A DNA stretch of 64,000 bases, taken from Pelomonas sp. BJYL3 (lineage in GTDB: Bacteria; Pseudomonadota; Gammaproteobacteria; Burkholderiales; Burkholderiaceae_C). Shown here piece after piece: positions 19,201 to 26,500 of this stretch (the first letter of the stretch is position 1; each line of letters begins with the position of its first letter). Made by a program: the position numbers and the translations under genes. The stretch spans positions 372,001 to 436,000 of the forward strand of contig NZ_JANZKX010000002.1 in NCBI RefSeq assembly GCF_027257975.1, given 5' to 3'. Below the pieces are notes generated by a model, which worked only from the letters and a program-made list of their open reading frames with translations, was not told the origin of the DNA and made no database searches.

Positions 19201-20844
19201 GAGGTGCGCACGGGCGCGGGTGCGCTGGTGGCTCGCTATGGCTACGACCCGCTGGACCAGCGCATCTGGAAGGAGCAGTACCGAGACGCTGCCGGCCAGC
19301 TCCTGGCGCAGGCCCTGCGAAGCTACTACCTCTACGGTGACGAGGGCCTGCTGGCCGAGAGCCGCCAGCCCATCACCCTCGGGCCGGATGAGCAGGTCGC
19401 GGCCAGCGGCGCGCCGGTGCTGCACACGCAGATCGGCGTCATGCCCGACAGCCACTTCAGCACGGCGCCGCTGTTCGTCAAGACGCAGAACAGCGCCGGT
19501 CAGGCCGTGGTGGCCTATCTCCAGCATGACCAGCTGGGCACGCCCATGCAGGCCCTGGACAAGAACGGTCGCCTGCTCTGGTCCGCCCAGTTCAACGTGT
19601 TCGGCCGGGCCCAGATCACCACGCCGGCAGCCACGGCCGAGCGCCCCACCATCGAGCTGGCGTTGCGCCTGCCCGGCCAGTGGGAAGACGCCGAAACAGG
19701 TCTGCACTACAACTTCCGCCGCTATTACGACCCGGAGACGGGGCGCTACATCACCCAGGATCCCATTGGCCTGGAGGGCGGCGGGAATATGTACCGCTAT
19801 GCCGAAGCGGATCCTGCGAACTTGACCGATCCGACAGGGGAGATCGTGCCCTTTGTCGGAGCGGCTGCTGAAGCGGCGGCGATATACGGGGAATGCGTCC
19901 TGGGCTGCACGGCCGAGGAGGCGATGACCGATGCCGTGACCGGTGAATGCGTTGACCTGAAGTCTTCGCTCAAGGACTGCGCGAAGTCCTGCATCGTGGG
20001 TCCTCTGGGCAAGCTGGCCAAGAAGCTGCTCAAGTGGATGCCCGACTGGGCGCGCAAGAAGGCCAAGGAGGCCTGGGACAAGGTCAAGTGCGCTACGGGC
20101 CGCAACAGCTTCCCGGGTGACACCCTGGTCCATGTCCGGCCGGCGGATGCGGCCGATGCGGATGCCCAGCGCGGCTACAGCGTGCTCAAGCCCATTCGCG
20201 ATGTGCGCGTTGGCGATGAGGTGCTGGCCTTTGCTGAGTGGGAGGAAGCTGGCGACCTCTCGACGGGTCGTGATCGGCGGCTGCGGTATGAGCGGGTGAT
20301 CGATGTCTTTAGCAGCATCAAGTCGCAGGAGTTGGTGTCGCTGGCGGGGGCTTCGGGCGAGACGATTGAGGCAACAGGGGGGCATCCATTTTTAACAAAG
20401 AATGGATGGAAAGACGCCGCCCGCCTGACGACGCAGGACGATATATTGACCCGCCCAGGTGATTGGCGGGCATTAATTGATCTTCAGCGTTTCGACGCAG
20501 GTATTGCGCCTGTATTCAATATTGAATTGGGTACGGCTCATGCGTATTTCGTCGGAATTCAAGCGTTTATTGTCCACAATGCTATTGTTTGTACGCAAAA
20601 AATACCGAGAGATGAGCTAAAGCCTCCAAAAAAGCGAGGGAATGCGCCAATTGGAAGTGACGGACATCCGGTGGAGCTTCATCATACTGGCCCAAATACG
20701 GTTGAGGAACTCACTCGCACGGAGCATAGAGGCGCAGGGAATTTTAAGGATAAGCATCCGGAATGGATAAATCCAGATCGGAAAGAATTTGACAAGGATC
20801 GGAAAAAATACTGGAAAGAGGAGTGGGATAAATGGTGGAGATAA
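16261..20844 (+). CDS. Secreted RHS polymorphic toxin: Ig-like, RHS core, HINT, LHH-type nuclease
   Basis: This 1527-residue protein has its own signal peptide (cleavage near AQAQA). Ig-like repeats span about 35-430 (YSVVAQFPGDINNEA, VRAEYSGDANN), followed by dense YD repeats. The RHS core lies near 1140-1185 (ETGLHYNFRRYYDPETGRYI, DPIGLEGG). A pretoxin HINT domain covers about 1282-1440 (NSFPGDTLVHV, VGDEVLAF, GHPFLT, AYFVGIQAFIVHNA). The last ~85 residues carry GSDGHPVELHHTGPNTVEEL, the signature of LHH nucleases of the HNH/EndoVII superfamily. The HINT domain probably releases this nuclease from the shell. Base composition drops sharply inside the HINT segment (about 20380 onward), as expected for exchangeable toxin tips. 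The next gene is the likely immunity protein. Confidence 0.88.
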   Translation: MSVSMRVASQLKQALLSLCMLGASLLWAPVAQAQAPKISLSVAKTTAYVGEDLVFTLRFAARERYELDYHVSFIPGARCVSGGATQYVAGEVIHSLACSFSKPGPRAVQGIGGFLNVAAGGSVDANGNIRFGDWVPGSLSDPLDIVILPQIKPVLTLERLDEKVQAGQPVRLRARLSGVDPAVPVMGKVSFGASQDYALDAAGEAVGELPGRYMGASEVVARLNVASPAYEKVQSAPLSLVVEKSGSTTLLNAKATTLHGKDLLVLSGQVKGFSPGGRVTLSAGARVLDSVPLDSNGLFSYSTRLAVGSYSVVAQFPGDINNEASSSAPVAVSVDNATPASLGLSSTLKELPAGARTVLVASVGGNKPSGTVSFYEGTTLLGTAPVVEGMATLIVSFGTPGAHLVRAEYSGDANNIGLVSAGTVDFNVSTAPAPGSSSAERSYRYDRVGNVVGSADRRGNGMQAIYDARDRLSLVVNPVGGISRNRYNGLGQPISTTDADGVSETNEFDNFQRLTRQVDGRGNVTELRYELSNGQPGSMGAPTETRYPTYTQRQRLDALERPTADTLLNPTPLGEEGLVSYSTYDLRGRLKTSTDANGKTTSYSYDALGRLTELMDSLGNKTISRYSAWGDLLALTDPNGRTNAFEYDRLGRVTKETLPMGQSVQYRYDAAGNTTGRTDPKGVESEYRYDARSRVVEVQHFDSAHALKRKITLDWDAEDNLVAWTDTDLTRPAGQQESRGSAVYDEDNRKLSETLQVPNPAGGSYALSYSYRYSPEGRKTRLNWPDGSVVEYAYAAHGELERVGVPGEGSLSVTEFQWTAPTKVTLPGGGSHESRYDGLLNLLGQTVKTPTQQTVLETAYTYGKLQELKTRQRTDIAEGASSTDDLTLSYDDEARLVQAERSGAYGNEVERFTLDGAGNRVGHSRVSGAWTYDGNNRLLSRGTGASATTYAYDEAGNQVRKTEPGGKVTEYRYDVLNRLTEVRTGAGALVARYGYDPLDQRIWKEQYRDAAGQLLAQALRSYYLYGDEGLLAESRQPITLGPDEQVAASGAPVLHTQIGVMPDSHFSTAPLFVKTQNSAGQAVVAYLQHDQLGTPMQALDKNGRLLWSAQFNVFGRAQITTPAATAERPTIELALRLPGQWEDAETGLHYNFRRYYDPETGRYITQDPIGLEGGGNMYRYAEADPANLTDPTGEIVPFVGAAAEAAAIYGECVLGCTAEEAMTDAVTGECVDLKSSLKDCAKSCIVGPLGKLAKKLLKWMPDWARKKAKEAWDKVKCATGRNSFPGDTLVHVRPADAADADAQRGYSVLKPIRDVRVGDEVLAFAEWEEAGDLSTGRDRRLRYERVIDVFSSIKSQELVSLAGASGETIEATGGHPFLTKNGWKDAARLTTQDDILTRPGDWRALIDLQRFDAGIAPVFNIELGTAHAYFVGIQAFIVHNAIVCTQKIPRDELKPPKKRGNAPIGSDGHPVELHHTGPNTVEELTRTEHRGAGNFKDKHPEWINPDRKEFDKDRKKYWKEEWDKWWR

Positions 20845-20847
20845 TGT

Positions 20848-21234
20848 ATGTTAAGTGATGATTTTTTGATTGAAGTCATGGGCCCAGATGAATGGGCCCT
20901 TGCTGTGGATTGTGATGGTAGGTCTGTTTATGCTTATCTTCGAAATTCCGGAGAGATGGTTAATCACGTTTGGCTGATGAATGCTCCAGGCCGTCCATTT
21001 GAAGAGCCCGTTCGCGGCAGACCTCCAATGAATAGGCCTCCATTCTGTGTCGAGTCACAATTGGGTACATTGCCGACCGCCGATGATCTTCAAACAGATT
21101 GGAAGTGCTTTGGCGAAGGTGTTGAAGTGACGCTTAGATTTCGAGATGAAGTTCTAGCAGTGCTAGATTCATATTCTAGACCGGGTAAGTCAAGGTATAC
21201 CGTTGTCCCTAGTAAACTTTCTCGACCATTATAA
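20848..21234 (+). CDS. Probable immunity protein for the RHS/LHH nuclease
   Basis: This 128-residue cytosolic protein has no signal peptide and starts 3 nt after the toxin stop, with GGAG upstream. It is markedly AT-rich: a 60-nt stretch at 21121 is about 37% G+C, against about 72% at 20101 in the RHS core. I do not recognise the family. Visible features are an acidic N-terminus (MLSDDFLIEVMGPDEW), a central Pro-rich MNRPPF and a C-terminal Arg/Lys-rich end. Position directly after a HINT-toxin module and shared composition are the evidence for immunity; sequence similarity is not. Confidence 0.65.
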   Translation: MLSDDFLIEVMGPDEWALAVDCDGRSVYAYLRNSGEMVNHVWLMNAPGRPFEEPVRGRPPMNRPPFCVESQLGTLPTADDLQTDWKCFGEGVEVTLRFRDEVLAVLDSYSRPGKSRYTVVPSKLSRPL

Positions 21235-21393
21235 TTTTATTAATTGTGGAGGGTGCTGATGCCTGAGGCTGTAGTCAAAATAATGGCGGAGAACCGGGGT
21301 CAGGCCTTAATGTTAAGTACTCAAGACTTAAGGTCCGGCCTTAGTGTCGTCGGTAATTTTTGAATCAAGAGCCGCCGTCCCCATCCACCCACC
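21235..21393. repeat. AT-rich spacer with REP-like inverted repeat (core 21296-21341)
   Basis: This non-coding spacer follows the immunity gene. At 21296-21309 it carries GGGGTCAGGCCTTA, a near match to the dispersed 13-mer. Nested inverted repeats follow: TTAAGT (21313-21318) with ACTTAA (21326-21331), and AGGCC (21302-21306) with GGCCT (21337-21341). It resembles REP-type palindromes left by REP-associated transposases; that identity is inference. Confidence 0.5.
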
Positions 21394-21795
21394 ATGCCCA
21401 GCAAAACCCTCCCCACCTGGCTCCAACTCCTCGCCATCCTCCTCATCGCCTGGCTACTCAAAACCCAGGTCTTCAACCACCGCGAATCCAGCACCCCGAG
21501 CAGCAACTGGACCCCCGAGCAAATCCATGCCCTCGCCGCCACCGTCAAGGCCGAAGAGGTGGTCATGTACACCACCACCGAATGCGGCTACTGCCACCAG
21601 GCCAAGGCCTGGCTGAACCAATACGGTTTTGCCTATACCGAATGCAATATGTCCGTCGACAGCCGCTGTGAATCCGAGTTCGCGAGTTATCACGCGAATG
21701 GCACGCCCTTTCTGGTGCTGAACCGCCAGGGCCGCGAGCACCGCATGCACGACGGGTTTGACTCCGATGAATTCCTGGCGGCGCTGAGCCTCTGA
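21394..21795 (+). CDS. Membrane-anchored glutaredoxin/thioredoxin-fold protein
   Basis: This 133-residue protein has one N-terminal transmembrane segment (about residues 8-22, LQLLAILLIAWLL). The following domain starts VVMYTTTECGYCHQAKAWL, with the CGYC redox motif at residues 64-67, then a cis-Pro-type loop GTPFLVLNRQG and a DSDEFLAAL helix, all typical of glutaredoxin-like folds. It probably faces the periplasm and could act on disulfides in exported proteins; several neighbouring secreted proteins carry cysteines in their tails. High GC returns here, marking the right edge of the AT-rich toxin/immunity cassette. Confidence 0.75.
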   Translation: MPSKTLPTWLQLLAILLIAWLLKTQVFNHRESSTPSSNWTPEQIHALAATVKAEEVVMYTTTECGYCHQAKAWLNQYGFAYTECNMSVDSRCESEFASYHANGTPFLVLNRQGREHRMHDGFDSDEFLAALSL

Positions 21796-21837
21796 CGCGC
21801 TCGCGCCCTCCCTTTTTCCTAACGTAGTCCCAGCCGA

Positions 21838-21855
21838 CCACGGCCGCTGCCGTGG
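21838..21855 (+). repeat. Hairpin just upstream of a start codon
   Basis: CCACGGC-CGCT-GCCGTGG is a perfect 7-bp stem with a 4-nt loop. It ends 8 nt before ATG 21864 and covers an alternative GTG start at 21852. It could limit ribosome access; no good Shine-Dalgarno is otherwise visible. Confidence 0.5.
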
Positions 21856-21863
21856 GCCTCACT

Positions 21864-24800
21864 ATGAGCTCTTTGACCGCCGACTTCGCAATCCCTCCGG
21901 CCCCGCAGCACCCCCGCGCGGCCTCACGCACGGGCTGGCAGCGCCTGGGTGCCCGCGTCGCGCGGGTGCTGGGCGCCGGCCTGTGGATGGCGGCGCTGGC
22001 CGTGCAGGCGCAGGAGACGGTCTGTGCCAAGGTCAAGATCGAGATCAAGCAGGAGCTGACGCTGGAGCGCCAGGCCTTTGATGCCGAGATGCGCATCATC
22101 AACAGCACCGACAGCAGCGTGCTGGAGAACGTGGGCGTGGTGGTCAAGGTGACGGACGAAGCGGGCACGCCCGTGCTGATCTCGGACAACCCCAATGACC
22201 TGAACGCCAAGTTCTTCATCCGCCTCTCGTCCAAGAAGGACATCGGCGCGGCCGACGGCACGGGCATGGTCCGGCCCCGCAGCACGGCGGTGCTGAACTG
22301 GCTGCTGATCCCCGCGCCGGGCGCGGCGGGCAATGCGCCGCTGGGCAAGAAGTACCTGGTGGGCGCCACGCTGAGCTACCGCTACAACGGCGAGGACACG
22401 GTGCTGGACGTGGCGCCGGACGTCATCAAGGTCAAGCCCCTGCCCCAGCTGAGCCTGGACTACTTCCTGCCCGCCGAGGTGGAGGGCGACGACCCGCTGA
22501 CGCCCGAGGTGGAGCCGGTGCAGCCCTTCACCCTGGGCCTGCGCGTCAAGAACAACGGCGTGGCCACGGCGAAGAACCTGGTCATCGATTCCGCCCAGCC
22601 CAAGATCATCGAGAACAAGCAGGACCTGCTGATCGGCTTCAAGCTGACGGGCAGCTATGTGGGCGACGTCCCCGCGCCCAACACCCTGCTGGCCAAGCTG
22701 GGCGATGTGCCGGGCAACAGCGCCAAGACCGCGCGCTGGATCATGGAGAGCACCCTCTCGGGCCGCTTCACCGAGTTCACCGCGAAGTTCAGCCATGCGG
22801 ATGAACTGGGCGGCGCGATGACCTCGCTGCTGCAGGGCACGCAGGCGCACACGCTGGTGCGCGATGTGCGCGTGGACCTGCCGGGCCGCGACACGGTGCG
22901 CGACTTCCTCGCGCAGGACGGCGACGTGATGCGCGTCTACGAATCCGAAGGCCAGGACACGGTGGTCACCAATCACAGCGCCGTGGCCACGCTCGGCGCG
23001 GGCTCGGGCGGCAGCGGCTATGCGCTGAACTTCCCGGTCACGGCCGGCTTCGTCTACGCACGCCTGCCGGATCCGCATGCCGGCACGCGCGCCCTGGGCG
23101 TGATCCAGCGTTCGGACGGCAAGGTGCTGGCGCCGGAGAACGTCTGGCTGAGCCGCACCCGCAACGCCGAAACCAAGAAGTGGGAGTACTGGCTCAACGT
23201 CTTCGACGTGAACTCGACGGGTGTCTACAGCACCGAGTTCAAGGCGCCGCCCGTGGAGATCCAGCCGCCGGCCCTGCAGTTCATCGCGGACCGCACGGTG
23301 CAGGAGGGGCAGCAGGTCTCCTTCCTGGTGGAGGCCAGCGGCAAGAACGGCAAGCCGGTGACGCTGACGGCCACCCCGCTGCCCACGGGCGCCAAGTGGC
23401 TGCCGCAGGCGGCCGATCCTGGCGCGCCGGCCCTGGCCCGCTCGGTGTTCGACTGGACGCCGGCCCGCGGCAGCAAGGGGGACTACCTCATCAACTACAC
23501 GGCCAACGACGGCCTGATGAGCACCAGCCGCAGCGCCAAGATCACGGTTAAAGCGGCGCCGCTGCTGAAGCTGCCGGCCCTGCCGCGCGTGGTGTCGCCC
23601 CTGGCCGGCGCCCGCCAGGCCCTGAGCTGGACCGGCACCGAGTTCCAGGCCAATCCCCTGCCGCTGACGGTCGCGCTGGCCGGTGGCGAGTTCGACTCCG
23701 CCACCAGCCTGGTCTTCGAGCTCTACGACGACGCCGAGTACAGCCAGCTGCTGGCCTCGGCCACCGTGGCCCCGGTCAGCGTGGGCGGCGTGATGCAGGC
23801 CACCTGGTCGGTGGCGGCGGACTTCCGCTCCAACCGCAAGTACTGGTGGCGCGTGCGGGCCACGGACGGCACGCTGTCCAGCCCGTGGGTGGAGGCGTGG
23901 TTCTCCACGAATCAGGGGAATGCGGCGCCGCCGCGGGTGCGCAAGGTCACGGAGAACTACCAGTTCAAGGACGCGCAACCCGTCCTGGTTTGGCGCAACG
24001 CAGAGGACGTTGACGGTGACACGTTGCGCTACGAGGTGCACGTGTGCCGTTGGCGGATCCAGGGCGAAGCTCTTCCCGCTGACAACGGACTGTGCCGTTG
24101 GAATGGCGCCACCGACGAAGTGCTGGTGGCGCGGTCTGGCCTCTTGTTCGGCGGCGCGGGTGGTGAGACCTCATGGAAGGTCCCGGTGCCCCTGCTGCCG
24201 TCGACCTTCTACACCTGGCGTGTCGAGGTCTGGGATGCTCGAGGCGCTCGGAGTTCGACGTACATACCGGCAACCTTCACTGGGATGGATTCCTTTACTG
24301 TCGATCCGGCAGCGTACTGGCCCGTGCGGGGACTGATGGCGCCTCTGGATGCCGCCGAGATCACTGGCACGAGCGTGACATTGTCCGTGCGGAGCAATTT
24401 GACGGAGGAGCGCTTTGACATCGACACCGTGAATACCTTCGATTCTGCGGACAGGCGCGTCGGCCCCACCATCAAGGCGGTCAATGGCGTCGTCAGCTGG
24501 ACGGTCACCGGCCTCAAGCCTGGGCAGACGTACTGGTGGAGGGTGGACCAGACCATGAGCGGCGACAAGCCGGAAGTGCGCCGCTTCCGCGTCAGCGTGC
24601 CGAACCGGGCGCCCACCGTGCCGGCCTTGCGCAACCCAGGCCATGAGTCCTGGGTGACCACCTCCAATCCTGTACTGCTGAGTGGTCTGGCCCAGGATCC
24701 TGATGGTCAGGCGGTGCAGTATGAGTTCGAGATCTATGCGGATGCTGCCCTGTCCACCAAGATCGGGGGCGTGCTGCAGTCGTCGCCCAGTTGGCTTGTG

Positions 24801-25964
24801 CCGATGGCACTTCCCGACGGTGCAGAACGCTGGTGGCGTGTGCGTGCTGTAGATAGCCAGGGGCTGGCCAGCGCTTGGTCACGGACAGGCAAGTTCAGTG
24901 TTCGACTGGAGCAGCAGCAGGCCGTCCCCATCGCGCTGACCTTCCCGGATCGTCCGATGCAGCCGGTTGTGGATGGGAGTACCAAGACGCAGCGCATCCG
25001 CTGGCAGTTGGCAACTGTCGATGCAGATGTCCAGGTGGCGCTGTACTACAAGAAGGTCAATGCTGGCTCTACGGCACCCCAGGACAGTCGCGATGTGTTC
25101 TCCGGCCAGTTGATCGCGGACGGCATCAAGCCTGCGCCCGGCGAGCGTAGCGGTGAGTGGGTCTGGGATGCCAGCGCACTGCCCGTCGGAACCTACTACG
25201 TGTATGCCGTCGCGAGTTCCACCCGCGGCCAGGGGCAAGCCTTTGCACCGGGAGCATTGGTCATTCCAAGTGGCAATCAGCGCGGCCTTGTGTCGCTGAG
25301 CCGGCCAGCTGTGATCAACGAAGGGGATCGTGTGAGCTTCCCACTGAACTACAGCGGCATGGGTGCTGCTCCCGTGAGTCTTGACGCTGCCATCGCGGAA
25401 TTGGGTGTTCTGAACGGGGCTCGGGTGATCACCGCGGCTGACGCAGGGTCCGCCAGCTTGGAAGTCACTTATGGCCGCCAGTGTGTTCAAAGCCTCATCA
25501 GCGATTTCGTCGGCATTGGCAGCCTGGTTTCCGAGGACCCTGACCTGATGGGTCGCCAGGTGTTGCAGCCGGTCACCGGTGCGTTTACCTACACGAAGAA
25601 CAACGTCACGGCAGGCTCCGTGGGTCTGGGATTGCGCCTGTGCAACATCCGCGTCCTCAGCGAAACCAAGGTGAATGCGACGTCCTCTGACTACGTGCTC
25701 AGCGCAGACCTGGGAAATGCTTACCGGTTCCTATACGCCGTGACCGCCAAGCCGCAGGCCGGGGCGCCTATCGGGGGAAGCAACTGTCCCACCATCGAAG
25801 CCGCCAGTGGTGAGTTGAGTTTTGGGTCCAGCTTTGCCTACCAGACGGTCAAGACCAATTCGACAGTGACGGTTCGAGCGAAGTCTGGACTTTCCCGAGC
25901 TGGCATGGCCTCTTGCGGGCCGGCTTGGGCCCTGACTTTTACGTTGACGGCGCCCAGTCCTTGA
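21864..25964 (+). CDS. Giant secreted Ig/FN3-like repeat protein
   Basis: This 1366-residue protein has a long N-region and a hydrophobic core with cleavage near AVQAQ (about residue 48). The N-terminal half has CARDB-like beta modules (VQPFTLGLRVKNNGVATAKN). A putative Ig module lies near 470-570 (ADRTVQEGQQVSFLVEA). Several FN3-like repeats then share YWWRVRATDG, YTWRVEVWDARG, YWWRVDQTMSG and RWWRVRAVDSQG. The last ~100 residues contain three cysteines. No catalytic motif was seen. It ends 81 bp before the secretion operon and is a plausible client or surface partner of it. By eye the 3' half (from about 23950) is less GC-rich than the 5' half. Confidence 0.75.
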   Translation: MSSLTADFAIPPAPQHPRAASRTGWQRLGARVARVLGAGLWMAALAVQAQETVCAKVKIEIKQELTLERQAFDAEMRIINSTDSSVLENVGVVVKVTDEAGTPVLISDNPNDLNAKFFIRLSSKKDIGAADGTGMVRPRSTAVLNWLLIPAPGAAGNAPLGKKYLVGATLSYRYNGEDTVLDVAPDVIKVKPLPQLSLDYFLPAEVEGDDPLTPEVEPVQPFTLGLRVKNNGVATAKNLVIDSAQPKIIENKQDLLIGFKLTGSYVGDVPAPNTLLAKLGDVPGNSAKTARWIMESTLSGRFTEFTAKFSHADELGGAMTSLLQGTQAHTLVRDVRVDLPGRDTVRDFLAQDGDVMRVYESEGQDTVVTNHSAVATLGAGSGGSGYALNFPVTAGFVYARLPDPHAGTRALGVIQRSDGKVLAPENVWLSRTRNAETKKWEYWLNVFDVNSTGVYSTEFKAPPVEIQPPALQFIADRTVQEGQQVSFLVEASGKNGKPVTLTATPLPTGAKWLPQAADPGAPALARSVFDWTPARGSKGDYLINYTANDGLMSTSRSAKITVKAAPLLKLPALPRVVSPLAGARQALSWTGTEFQANPLPLTVALAGGEFDSATSLVFELYDDAEYSQLLASATVAPVSVGGVMQATWSVAADFRSNRKYWWRVRATDGTLSSPWVEAWFSTNQGNAAPPRVRKVTENYQFKDAQPVLVWRNAEDVDGDTLRYEVHVCRWRIQGEALPADNGLCRWNGATDEVLVARSGLLFGGAGGETSWKVPVPLLPSTFYTWRVEVWDARGARSSTYIPATFTGMDSFTVDPAAYWPVRGLMAPLDAAEITGTSVTLSVRSNLTEERFDIDTVNTFDSADRRVGPTIKAVNGVVSWTVTGLKPGQTYWWRVDQTMSGDKPEVRRFRVSVPNRAPTVPALRNPGHESWVTTSNPVLLSGLAQDPDGQAVQYEFEIYADAALSTKIGGVLQSSPSWLVPMALPDGAERWWRVRAVDSQGLASAWSRTGKFSVRLEQQQAVPIALTFPDRPMQPVVDGSTKTQRIRWQLATVDADVQVALYYKKVNAGSTAPQDSRDVFSGQLIADGIKPAPGERSGEWVWDASALPVGTYYVYAVASSTRGQGQAFAPGALVIPSGNQRGLVSLSRPAVINEGDRVSFPLNYSGMGAAPVSLDAAIAELGVLNGARVITAADAGSASLEVTYGRQCVQSLISDFVGIGSLVSEDPDLMGRQVLQPVTGAFTYTKNNVTAGSVGLGLRLCNIRVLSETKVNATSSDYVLSADLGNAYRFLYAVTAKPQAGAPIGGSNCPTIEAASGELSFGSSFAYQTVKTNSTVTVRAKSGLSRAGMASCGPAWALTFTLTAPSP

Positions 25965-26045
25965 ACGATCTGGCGGGACTGCAGGCGGCGCAGCCGGGGC
26001 AGCCCAGCTAAAATCCCTGCCGGCCAAATGAGGAGGGCCACAAAA

Positions 26046-26492
26046 ATGAACACGACAGGGAGGGGGGCACCGCTGCCATCAGCGCGTGCCCAGCAGGCCT
26101 TCACCTTGCTGGAACTGCTGGTGGTGATGGTCATCATCGGCCTGCTCGCAGCCTATGTGGGCCCACGCTATTTCGGGCAGATCGGCAAGTCCGAACGGGG
26201 CGTCGCCCGGGCGCAGCTGGACGCCTTCGCCAAGGCGCTGGACGCCTACCGTCTGGACACCGGCCACTATCCGACGTCCGAGCAGGGCCTGGCTGCCCTG
26301 CTGGGCCGCCCGGGTGGGGAGGCGCGCTGGTCCGGTCCCTATCTGCAGAAGGCCTTGCCGCAGGACCCCTGGGGCAATGCCTATGTGTACCGCTCGCCGG
26401 CGGCCGACGGAGGCGACTACGACCTCCTGTCCCTGGGCCAGGACGGGCGCGCGGGTGGTGAAGGGCTGGCGGCAGACGTCAGCTACCGCTGA
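26046..26492 (+). CDS. gspG: Major pseudopilin GspG
   Basis: This 148-residue protein has a prepilin site before AFTLLELLVVMVIIGLLAA, with Glu+5. The GspG-specific C-terminus reads DPWGNAYVY...GDYDLLSLGQDGRAGG-G--AD, including the calcium-binding loop residues. The N-terminal leader is longer than usual (about 22 residues). ATG 26046 is preceded by AGGAGG at 9-nt spacing; ATG 26028 overlaps that site and is less likely. It forms the pseudopilus shaft and heads the secretion operon GspG-F-E-L-M-C-D. Confidence 0.92.
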   Translation: MNTTGRGAPLPSARAQQAFTLLELLVVMVIIGLLAAYVGPRYFGQIGKSERGVARAQLDAFAKALDAYRLDTGHYPTSEQGLAALLGRPGGEARWSGPYLQKALPQDPWGNAYVYRSPAADGGDYDLLSLGQDGRAGGEGLAADVSYR

Positions 26493-26500
26493 GTCCCGGC

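Noticed and set aside
14354-20844. Type VI secretion effector
   Set aside because: Both RHS genes begin with Sec signal peptides, and no VgrG, PAAR, Hcp or adaptor gene lies nearby.
16261-20844. CRISPR-like or nucleotide tandem repeats in the RHS gene
   Set aside because: The repetition is of YD-type protein motifs with variable DNA and irregular spacing, not repeat-spacer structure.
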